Assembly: GCA_903891755.1 (NCBI GenBank) | Contig: CAITFY010000142.1 | Location: 1-11,992 of the forward strand | DNA: 11,992 nucleotides | Source: an uncultured Actinomycetes bacterium | GTDB taxonomy: Bacteria > Actinomycetota > Actinomycetes > Nanopelagicales > Nanopelagicaceae | Direction: 5' to 3' | Shown: one piece after another, positions 6,324 through 11,992 of the stretch | Position numbering within the stretch: position 1 is the first letter of the stretch | Layout of the letters: each line of letters opens with the position of its first letter | The notes under the pieces: model-generated | Told to the model about the DNA's origin: nothing | Database searches by the model: none | Seen by the model: only the letters and a program-made list of their open reading frames with translations | Position numbers and translations under genes: made by a program

Positions 6324-6350
6324 AACCGCCTGTGCGATTGGTTTATTCCC
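6324..6350 (-). promoter_or_regulatory. SigR-dependent autoregulatory promoter (GGGAAT-N18-GTT)
   Basis: On the minus strand GGGAAT (6350-6345) is followed by exactly 18 bases and GTT (6326-6324), matching the published SigR consensus GGAAT-N18-GTT. It lies in the 55-base gap between the SRAP gene stop (6371) and the sigR start, oriented into sigR. Transcription should begin around 6318-6315. This predicts the positive feedback loop known for sigR in Streptomyces and sigH in mycobacteria. Confidence 0.85.
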
Positions 6351-6370
6351 GCAGTGAGTAGGCAGTCGTA

Positions 6371-7090
6371 CTAGAAGAGGGTTTGCGGCTCCCCTAGCTC
6401 AATCTCTTTGATGAGATCTGGCCCATTGTTGCTGGTGGAGTTCACGCGGGAAGAGACTGGATGAGCCTGCAAACCGCTCGCAGGAGCGCTGAGATTGAGT
6501 AGTCCGCGAATCTCATCGACCTTATTTAATTGCGGAGAGAGCCAAGCGTCCCAACGATCTCGTGGCAGAAATGTTGGCATGCGATGGTGAACGGTCGCTA
6601 AGAATTCAACTGCGGGGCGAGTGATAAGTGCTGCGCTCTCTTTGTATGTTCCATCAGGTGCGCGCCAACGATCCCAAATGCCAGCAAATGCAATTAAGCC
6701 ATCACCATGAATATAGAAAGGTTGCTTCGGTGCGTATGGCCCCATCTCTGTCGCCCACTCGTAGTAACCACTCGCCGGGATCAAACAGCGCCTGGAGATA
6801 AAGGCGCTTCTGAAAGTTGGCTTCTCATGCACCGTCTCAGTGCGCGCGTTGATTGCCTGCGATTGCGAACGCAGAGCATCGTGCGGATTTTCAGACCACG
6901 GGGCAATCAATCCCCACGAGAGGGTTGTTAATTCGCGCTTGCCTTCTCGGTTATCTCGAACGATGTAAATATCGCGGGTAGGAGTGATGTTCCAATCAGC
7001 GGGAAGAATTGGTCCTGCGTAATCAGTAGACACCTCAAATGCATCCATCAGCTCATCCTGGCTGGCGTTTAAGGCATATCTACCGCACAT
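6371..7090 (-). CDS. SRAP-family abasic-site processing protein (YedK/HMCES-like)
   Basis: SOS-response-associated peptidase family protein of 239 residues. Known members cross-link through Cys2, once exposed by removal of the initiator Met, to abasic sites in single-stranded DNA, shielding replication forks. All key residues are seen: Cys2 in MCGRYAL, Asn81 in INARTET, Glu111 in SGYYEW and His168 in VHHRMP, plus the family's ITPTR and LSWGLIAPW segments. The length is usual. Cys2 fixes the start at 7090. It is divergent from aroA with only 32 bases between start codons, and sigR follows on the same strand with its own promoter. No Shine-Dalgarno sequence precedes the start; a TACCTT element suggests a near-leaderless mRNA. 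No LexA box was recognised. Synteny with aroA is also known in mycobacteria. Confidence 0.95.
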   Translation of the reverse strand: MCGRYALNASQDELMDAFEVSTDYAGPILPADWNITPTRDIYIVRDNREGKRELTTLSWGLIAPWSENPHDALRSQSQAINARTETVHEKPTFRSAFISRRCLIPASGYYEWATEMGPYAPKQPFYIHGDGLIAFAGIWDRWRAPDGTYKESAALITRPAVEFLATVHHRMPTFLPRDRWDAWLSPQLNKVDEIRGLLNLSAPASGLQAHPVSSRVNSTSNNGPDLIKEIELGEPQTLF

Positions 7091-7097
7091 GAGCGTA

Positions 7098-7103
7098 AAG
7101 GTA
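7098..7103 (-). promoter_or_regulatory. candidate -10 element TACCTT for the SRAP gene
   Basis: On the minus strand TACCTT is followed by seven bases (TACGCTC) before the ATG at 7090, placing +1 at or one base before the start codon. It matches TANNNT. No -35 is recognisable. Confidence 0.35.
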
Positions 7104-7110
7104 TCTCAGG

Positions 7111-7116
7111 TAGGCT
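7111..7116 (+). promoter_or_regulatory. candidate -10 element TAGGCT for a leaderless aroA operon transcript
   Basis: TAGGCT is followed by six bases (TGCCGC) and then the aroA ATG, so +1 would be the A of the start codon. The element lies in the 32-base divergent gap with SRAP, upstream of the opposing TACCTT. There is no good -35, and the AGG within it is a poor ribosome site. Confidence 0.35.
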
Positions 7117-7122
7117 TGCCGC

Positions 7123-8397
7123 ATGACGAATTTGTGGGCGGCGCCCCATCGGGGCAACACTCTAGTTTCAGCGACCCTCACAATTCCTGGTTCAAAGTCA
7201 GTCACAAATCGCGCTCTCATCTTGGCCGCGCTCTGTGACTCCCCATCAATATTGCGTCGCCCGCTGCACTCTAGAGATTCCGCGTTGATGATCGCCGGGC
7301 TAAAGGCGATCGGGGTTGGGATTGAGACTGCCGAGAACGGCGACCTCACCATTACTCCGGGGCAGCTCTATGGACCTGCCGGCGTAGATGTGGGCAATGC
7401 CGGAACGGTGATGCGCTTTCTGCCTCCAGTTGCCGCGATGGCAAAGGGGATCATCCATTTTGATGGCGATGCCAGATCCCATGAGCGTCCACTTGGTCCT
7501 GTCATCAAGGCCTTGGAATCTCTCGGCGTCAGCATCGAGCACGGTTCGCGTTACTCACTTCCCATGACCATCAATGCAAATGGCCAACTCAAGGGTGGAG
7601 TTGTTGAAGTTGATGCCACGCTTTCCAGCCAATTTATTTCAGCTCTTCTCCTTGTTGCACCCGCAACCATCGAGGGAATCACCGTTAAGCATGTAGGTAG
7701 CTCACTCCCCTCACTTCCGCACATCGAGATGACAATCGCGATGCTTCGCGAAAAAGGCGTCGAGGTAATCGTGGGAGAAAACGAATGGATTGTTAAGCCT
7801 GCGGTGATGCATGGCGCAGACCTAGTAATTGAACCTGACCTCTCTAACGCCGCTCCATTTATGGGAGCCGCGATGATAAGTGGAGGAACAGTTGTTATTC
7901 GCGACTGGCCGCATTCAACGACTCAACCTGGAGATGAACTTCGTTCAATCTTCACAGAGATGGGCGCACACCTTGAATTTCGCGGCAACGATCTTGCAAT
8001 TACAGGAGATCAGATTCATGGAATTGATATCGACCTCCATGATGTTGGGGAGTTAACTCCATCCATCGCTGCCCTCTGTGTCTTCGCCGATTCACCTTCC
8101 TACCTTCGCGGAATTGCCCACTTGCGTACTCATGAAACAGATCGCCTAACCGCGCTCGCAACTGAGATCAATAATTTAGGCGGAGAGGTTATCGAGGAGC
8201 CTTCTGCACTTCGTATCATTCCAAAGCCACTTCATGCCGGTGTTTTCCATACCTACGATGATCATCGCTTGGCTACAGCTGGCGCAATGATCGGACTACG
8301 CATCCCTGGAATTGAAGTTGAGAACATTGAGACAACTCGTAAAACCCTCCCTGATTTTCCTGGAGCATGGGTTGAGTTGTTGAACGGAAATCAATGA
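7123..8397 (+). CDS. aroA: 3-phosphoshikimate 1-carboxyvinyltransferase (EPSP synthase)
   Basis: This is the sixth shikimate-pathway enzyme, joining shikimate-3-phosphate and phosphoenolpyruvate to give EPSP for chorismate and aromatic amino acid synthesis; it is cytoplasmic. The 424-residue length is normal. Visible motifs are PGSKSVTNRAL (Lys25, substrate binding), NAGTVMRF, DARSHERPLGP, the SSQFISALLL helix, DLSNAAPF, DVGELTPSIAAL, HETDRLTAL and the terminal DHRLATAGAMIGL. The N-terminal WAAPHRG and the DLSN and GELTP forms are those of actinobacterial AroA. The ATG at 7123 gives the expected N-terminus and lies six bases after a TAGGCT element. It is the first gene of a four-gene run; its TGA overlaps the rsgA ATG as ATGA (8394-8397), implying translational coupling. 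Confidence 0.97.
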   Translation: MTNLWAAPHRGNTLVSATLTIPGSKSVTNRALILAALCDSPSILRRPLHSRDSALMIAGLKAIGVGIETAENGDLTITPGQLYGPAGVDVGNAGTVMRFLPPVAAMAKGIIHFDGDARSHERPLGPVIKALESLGVSIEHGSRYSLPMTINANGQLKGGVVEVDATLSSQFISALLLVAPATIEGITVKHVGSSLPSLPHIEMTIAMLREKGVEVIVGENEWIVKPAVMHGADLVIEPDLSNAAPFMGAAMISGGTVVIRDWPHSTTQPGDELRSIFTEMGAHLEFRGNDLAITGDQIHGIDIDLHDVGELTPSIAALCVFADSPSYLRGIAHLRTHETDRLTALATEINNLGGEVIEEPSALRIIPKPLHAGVFHTYDDHRLATAGAMIGLRIPGIEVENIETTRKTLPDFPGAWVELLNGNQ

Positions 8398-9374
8398 CCG
8401 CTCGCGAACTCGATGAGGATGATGTTCGCATTCGTCCAAAGAGATCCTCTCGCCCGCGTACCAAAGATCGTCCTGATTACTCCTCCGCAGAGCTAGCCCG
8501 CATCATTGCGGTAGATCGCGGACGCAGCGCAGCCCTCATTGAAAATACTGGGGTCATCGTTACCGCCATGAAGGCGCGTGAACTGGGTAAGAAATCAGTT
8601 GTTGTAGGTGACATCGTGCGCATCGTTGGAGATATCTCCGGCAAGGTCGATACCTTGGCTCGTATCGTCGCAGTTGAACCACGGATCAACGAACTCACCA
8701 GAACTGTCGAAGATGATGCCGGCATGGAGCGGATGATTGTTGCCAACGTGGATCAGATTGGAATCGTCTTGGCTGCAGCGAGCCCTGAGCCACGCCACGG
8801 TTTTGTGGATCGCGCACTTGTGGTGGCATTTGATCAACGCATTAAACCCATCATCTTGATGACCAAATGCGATTTAGCTGATCCCGCCGAATTCCTTGCG
8901 CCATATAAAGATCTTGATGTTGATGCAATCTGCTTACAGCGCGGGGCTGATCTCACTGAGTTGCGCCAGGAATTAGCAGGTAAGCGCACCGTACTTCTTG
9001 GACATTCAGGTGTAGGCAAATCAACTTTGGTCAACGCTTTGGTTGAGGGCGCACACCGTGCGACAGGTGATGTTAATGATGTGACCGGCCGGGGACGCCA
9101 TACCTCATCGAGTGCAATAGCACTTGAACTCGATGATAAATCTGGATGGATTATTGATACTCCGGGAGTGCGTTCATTTGGTTTGGCTCACGTACAACGC
9201 GACCGCGTGATTGGAGCTTTTAGAGAGTTTGCCGATGCCATCGAGCATTGTCCGCGTAATTGTTCACATGACGAGGTTGATTGCGCACTCAACAGCATGA
9301 TTACCGATCCCGGTTCATTAGCTCGCCTTGCTAATCTCCGCGGACTACTTCGTGAAGGTAAACTGAACTCATGA
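8394..9374 (+). CDS. rsgA: ribosome small subunit-dependent GTPase A
   Basis: RsgA (YjeQ/EngC) is a circularly permuted GTPase that checks late maturation of the 30S subunit. The 326-residue protein shows a basic N-terminal extension, an OB-fold region (about residues 35-105), then the permuted GTPase motifs in order: G4 TKCD (157-160), G1 GHSGVGKST (203-211), a G2 region around GRGRHTSSS, and G3 DTPG (255-258). The zinc knuckle follows as Cys286, Cys290, His292 and Cys297. All expected residues are present. The ATG overlaps the aroA stop (ATGA), and its own TGA overlaps the hisN start in the same way. Neighbourhood with aroA is common in Actinobacteria. It is expressed as part of the aroA operon; a separate promoter is not evident. 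Confidence 0.96.
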   Translation: MTARELDEDDVRIRPKRSSRPRTKDRPDYSSAELARIIAVDRGRSAALIENTGVIVTAMKARELGKKSVVVGDIVRIVGDISGKVDTLARIVAVEPRINELTRTVEDDAGMERMIVANVDQIGIVLAAASPEPRHGFVDRALVVAFDQRIKPIILMTKCDLADPAEFLAPYKDLDVDAICLQRGADLTELRQELAGKRTVLLGHSGVGKSTLVNALVEGAHRATGDVNDVTGRGRHTSSSAIALELDDKSGWIIDTPGVRSFGLAHVQRDRVIGAFREFADAIEHCPRNCSHDEVDCALNSMITDPGSLARLANLRGLLREGKLNS

Positions 9375-10156
9375 GAGATCTCGCCCAAGACCTAGCCCTC
9401 GCTCAACAACTTGCAGATATTGCAGATGTCATCACTCGTGATCGCTACCAATCCCTTGACTTGGTGATTGAGACGAAGCCCGATCTCACTCCGGTTACAG
9501 ATGCCGATAAGAGTGTGGAGGCGAAGCTGCGCGAAGTGATTGCTGCAAACCGCCCCGATGATTTGGTCGTTGGTGAAGAGTTCGGTACTCCAGCCCTTAC
9601 CGCTGACAACTACTACTGGGTGATTGATCCGATTGATGGAACCAAGAATTTCTTGCGTGGCATTCCTACCTGGGCAACCCTCATCGGACTTTGCAATCCT
9701 GCAGGCGAAGTCGTCGTCGGAGTTGTAAGCGCTCCAGCTCTCTATCGCCGCTGGTTCGCGCACTCTGGTGGCGGAGCCTTTGTCAGCGAAAACGGCGGAA
9801 CACCAAAGCAGATTCGAGTTTCCCAGGTCCGTGAACTCAAGGATGCCTCACTCTCCTACTCCGATCTTGTTGGTTGGGGAACTCGGAAGATGGCGATGAT
9901 TACTCTGCAAGAGAAGATATGGCGCAGCCGCGGCTTAGGCGATTTCTGGTCACATATGTTGGTCGCTGAAGGCGCAGTTGATATTGCAGTCGAGCCAGTA
10001 CTCGCGCTCTGGGATATGGCAGCGCTCGATATCGTCGTTCGCGAAGCTGGTGGCTCATTTACCAATCTTGATGGCAAGCCTGGCGCTCATGGTGGCAACG
10101 GAGTTTCCAGCAACGGTCTGCTTCACAATGACTTTTTGACGGCGCTCAACGCATGA
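9371..10156 (+). CDS. hisN: inositol-monophosphatase-family histidinol-phosphatase HisN
   Basis: This magnesium-dependent phosphatase of the IMPase superfamily most likely converts histidinol phosphate to histidinol in histidine biosynthesis, as established for actinobacterial HisN in this context. The 261-residue protein has the metal-site motifs VGEEFG (Glu69), DPIDGTKNF (Asp86, Asp89) and WDMAALDIVVREAGG (Asp215), and the Li-sensitive phosphatase feature PVTDADKSVE near residue 41. The close match to actinobacterial HisN, with WVIDPIDGTKNF and the RGIPTWATLIGL stretch, argues for HisN over SuhB or CysQ, but motifs alone do not prove substrate. The start overlaps the rsgA stop as ATGA, and its own stop overlaps the next gene's start the same way. 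Cytoplasmic. Confidence 0.9.
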   Translation: MRDLAQDLALAQQLADIADVITRDRYQSLDLVIETKPDLTPVTDADKSVEAKLREVIAANRPDDLVVGEEFGTPALTADNYYWVIDPIDGTKNFLRGIPTWATLIGLCNPAGEVVVGVVSAPALYRRWFAHSGGGAFVSENGGTPKQIRVSQVRELKDASLSYSDLVGWGTRKMAMITLQEKIWRSRGLGDFWSHMLVAEGAVDIAVEPVLALWDMAALDIVVREAGGSFTNLDGKPGAHGGNGVSSNGLLHNDFLTALNA

Positions 10157-10635
10157 GGTTTCTCTGGTTTGGAAAGAAGAAGGTTCACAAGGTTGCAACG
10201 CCTGAGGTTGAGGTAGAGCGGACTCCCGTTGAAGTATTTTCGGTCTCTGGTTTTGCCATTGAGTCCAACCCAGTAGTTGGTGGAAAGAACACCGAACTCT
10301 CCCACGCCACCATTAATTCGATGATTCTCTCAGTTCTATCCGAAGCGACCTCACCCGCAGATATTGCGGCGCAAGAGTTCTTCCAAGAGCGTGGAGCAAA
10401 TGTTCTTCCGATTAATTCATACTCATTTACCGCTGATCGTGGATTTAGCGCGCGCGTTGTTGATGGTGCAATCACCCGCACTGTATTGATTGGACCAGTT
10501 GAAGCAATCTCACGCGCAACCACTCCATTTTGCCCATCGATTGCAGCAGCAACACAATCGAGCCCAGAGTCATTCGTGGTCGCTATTGATGGTATTGCTT
10601 ACGCTGCCTTCACTCTTAGCAGCGAGTTGATCTAA
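10153..10635 (+). CDS. small protein resembling an isolated P1B-type ATPase nucleotide-binding (N) domain
   Basis: The 160-residue protein is not a standard family I can name. After a basic N-terminus (MRFLWFGKKKVHKV) its order of elements resembles the ATP-binding N-domain of heavy-metal P-type ATPases: a strand like PVEVFSVSG, a helix ILSVLSEATSPADIAAQEF where ATPases have SEHPLA-x-AI, then a ADRGFSARVVDG segment like G-x-G-V-x-A-x-V-DG, a V-L-I-G-P strand, and a final VVAIDGIAYAAF strand. The invariant His of the HP motif is Ser here, and there is no DKTGT phosphorylation site, no P-domain and no membrane helix, so it cannot transport by itself. It is fourth in the aroA operon via ATGA overlap with hisN, showing that it is a genuine gene rather than a stray fragment. 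Role unknown; a nucleotide sensor or regulator is possible. Homology is judged by eye only. Confidence 0.7.
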   Translation: MRFLWFGKKKVHKVATPEVEVERTPVEVFSVSGFAIESNPVVGGKNTELSHATINSMILSVLSEATSPADIAAQEFFQERGANVLPINSYSFTADRGFSARVVDGAITRTVLIGPVEAISRATTPFCPSIAAATQSSPESFVVAIDGIAYAAFTLSSELI

Positions 10636-10646
10636 AAGCTTTTAGA
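10631..10646. repeat. 16-base perfect palindrome spanning two convergent stop codons
   Basis: TCTAAAAGCTTTTAGA reads the same on both strands and contains the TAA of the plus-strand gene and the TAA of zwf. A second palindrome, TTAGAGCTCTAA (10642-10653), overlaps it. The stem is short and AT-rich, so it is at best a weak bidirectional terminator; the gap between the two genes is only 6 bases. Confidence 0.5.
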
Positions 10647-11992
10647 GCTCTAACCAACCATGGTGTGGCAGTTCATCTGCGCGCTCAGGTCCCCATGTTC
10701 CCTTGAAGTATGGAGAGAGATGCGGCTCATTATTAATGATGCCCTCAACAATTCTCCAGGTCTCAAGTACGGAATCAATATGGGTAAAGCGCATGTGATC
10801 TCCGGCCATAGCGGCGCGTAGTAGACGCTCATACGCCTCTTGGCGCTCACCAAGAGCTGCAGAGAAGTTAACGGTCAACTTCACTGGCTCGGTCTCAAGA
10901 TGATCTCCAGGAGATTTAGCCTGAAGCTCGATATCCACGCCATCATTCTTTCCGAGGCGGAAACGGAGCAAGTTGGCTGAACCCTCTTGAGTCTCTGCAA
11001 ACAAGAGACGTGGTGGTTGCTTGAATTCAATGATTACTTCAAGAGTGGTCTCTTGGAGGTTCTTTCCGGTGCGAAGATAGAAAGGAACTCCCGACCAACG
11101 CCAGTTATCAACGTACATAGTGGCAGCAGCATAAGTTTCAGTTGTTGAACCCTTTGCTACTCCAGCCTCATCGAGGTACCCGACATATTGACCGCGAATC
11201 ACGTTGTCTGGCTTGAGCGCAGCTATAGCGCGAAATACCTTGAGCTTCTCCGCTTCCATCGTGCTTGAGGTGAGATCTGAAGGTGGCTCCATCGCAATCA
11301 ATGCAAGAACTTGAAGCAAGTGATTTTGAAGGACGTCGCGAATTGCACCGACGCCATCATAGAAAGCACCGCGGCCTTCAACCCCGAAATCCTCTGCCAT
11401 CGTGATCTGAATACTGTTGATGTAACGGTGGTTCCAGAGCGGTTCCCAGATGGAGTTAGCAAATCGGAAGATCAAGATATCTTCGACTGACTCTTTACCG
11501 AGGTAGTGGTCGATGCGATAGATGCGATCTTCAGGTAGAACTTCCTCAAGTACATCTTGAAGGGCAATCGCAGAGTGCAGATCGCGTCCAAATGGTTTTT
11601 CAACAACGAGGCGTGCGCGCTCGGTAAGACCAACCTTGGCCAAACCTTGTGTGACATTTCCAAAGAAGGCCGGAGGAATTGCGAGGTAGATAACCGGGCT
11701 TTGCTTATCTTTAAGTACTTCAGCCAAGTCTTCGTACAACTTCTCATCTTCATAGTTTCCAACGACGAGTGAGAGTTCTTCATCAAGACGTGCCAAAATT
11801 TCGGGATCTGGATTTGGGTAGGCGGCGTTGATTGCACCAAAGGCATGTGCTGCAAATTGCTCGTGATCCCACTTGGTTGATGCCACACCCACGACAGGGC
11901 ATTGCAGTGAACCGTTGAGGGACATGCTGTAAAGCGCTGGAAATAACTTCTTCTTCGCTAGATCTCCAGTTGCTCCAAAGAGCACCAAAACA
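10642..11992 (-). CDS. zwf: glucose-6-phosphate 1-dehydrogenase, 5'-partial
   Basis: First enzyme of the oxidative pentose phosphate route: oxidises glucose-6-phosphate to 6-phosphogluconolactone and yields NADPH, needed to regenerate reduced thiols. The frame is open to the window edge; the visible 450 residues start at VLVLFGATGDLAKKKL, the nucleotide-binding segment, so about 25-50 N-terminal residues are missing. Further motifs are VVEKPFGRDL, the substrate-binding RIDHYLGKE (around 11495-11517), NSIWEPLWNHRYI, DVLQNHLLQVLAL with the catalytic-site His, and the C-terminal WRIVEGI and LELstop. It converges on the plus-strand operon with a 6-base gap. In many Actinobacteria zwf lies upstream of opcA with tkt and tal; here the genes that would follow it are replaced by the convergent operon, so opcA is not downstream. 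Confidence 0.97.
   Translation of the reverse strand, partial: VLVLFGATGDLAKKKLFPALYSMSLNGSLQCPVVGVASTKWDHEQFAAHAFGAINAAYPNPDPEILARLDEELSLVVGNYEDEKLYEDLAEVLKDKQSPVIYLAIPPAFFGNVTQGLAKVGLTERARLVVEKPFGRDLHSAIALQDVLEEVLPEDRIYRIDHYLGKESVEDILIFRFANSIWEPLWNHRYINSIQITMAEDFGVEGRGAFYDGVGAIRDVLQNHLLQVLALIAMEPPSDLTSSTMEAEKLKVFRAIAALKPDNVIRGQYVGYLDEAGVAKGSTTETYAAATMYVDNWRWSGVPFYLRTGKNLQETTLEVIIEFKQPPRLLFAETQEGSANLLRFRLGKNDGVDIELQAKSPGDHLETEPVKLTVNFSAALGERQEAYERLLRAAMAGDHMRFTHIDSVLETWRIVEGIINNEPHLSPYFKGTWGPERADELPHHGWLEL

Noticed and set aside
8020..8046. GGAAT-N19-GTT on the plus strand within aroA
   Set aside because: It has the wrong spacer and is internal to a conserved coding region with no nearby downstream start that needs a promoter.
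9392..9763. Minus-strand 123-aa open frame inside hisN
   Set aside because: It is antisense to the conserved metal-binding core of hisN, with no ribosome site or recognisable motif.
10185..10523. Minus-strand 112-aa open frame opposite the orphan N-domain gene
   Set aside because: The plus-strand frame is linked by an ATGA overlap to hisN and has P-type ATPase N-domain character; the antisense frame has neither.
1..11992. Search for a novel defence system, CRISPR array, mobile element or secondary-metabolite cluster
   Set aside because: No arrays of direct repeats, transposase, integrase, restriction or toxin-antitoxin motifs were seen; apart from the two-gene AT-rich block, the content is housekeeping and stress-response genes.

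Overview
This window looks like chromosomal DNA from a moderate-GC, gene-dense actinobacterium. It carries a fused E2/E1 2-oxoglutarate dehydrogenase (Kgd), a nickel superoxide dismutase with its own maturation protease, a SigR/RsrA-type redox sigma/anti-sigma pair, and an aroA-rsgA-hisN operon. That set is typical of Actinobacteria, and the tight packing and mid-range GC suggest a streamlined lineage such as the freshwater Nanopelagicales (acI) group. The taxonomic placement is inference. There is no rRNA, tRNA, CRISPR array, insertion sequence or phage module.

Layout. 1-3015 (+): most of kgd, 5' end outside the window. 3005-3976 (-): two unrecognised genes, one encoding a secreted four-cysteine protein; this block is visibly AT-richer than its surroundings and looks accessory. 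4066-4830: divergent sodX (-) and sodN (+). 4831-6294 (-): sigR, rsrA and a FlK-like hotdog protein, with a textbook SigR-type promoter just upstream of sigR. 6371-7090 (-): an SRAP (YedK/HMCES) abasic-site protein, divergent from 7123-10635 (+): aroA, rsgA, hisN and a small protein that resembles a detached nucleotide-binding domain of a heavy-metal P-type ATPase, all linked by ATGA overlaps. 10642-11992 (-): most of zwf, 5' end outside the window.

Functional themes. Oxidative-stress functions cluster here: nickel SOD and its protease, a thiol-responsive sigma/anti-sigma circuit, and the NADPH-generating enzyme Zwf. Central carbon metabolism (Kgd, Zwf), aromatic and histidine biosynthesis (AroA, HisN), ribosome assembly (RsgA) and DNA-lesion protection (SRAP) make up the rest. 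The grouping of a SigR/SigH module, SRAP, aroA and rsgA resembles the arrangement known around sigH and aroA in Mycobacterium tuberculosis.

No gene-free stretch exceeds 300 bases; the longest (3977-4065) is 89 bases. The three convergent gene pairs overlap or abut within a few bases, and both divergent pairs share very short start-to-start regions. The most interesting items are the orphan P-type ATPase N-domain-like protein, the SigR autoregulatory promoter, the hotdog protein lacking the FlK catalytic Thr and His, and TANNNT -10 elements placed as if for leaderless transcripts.
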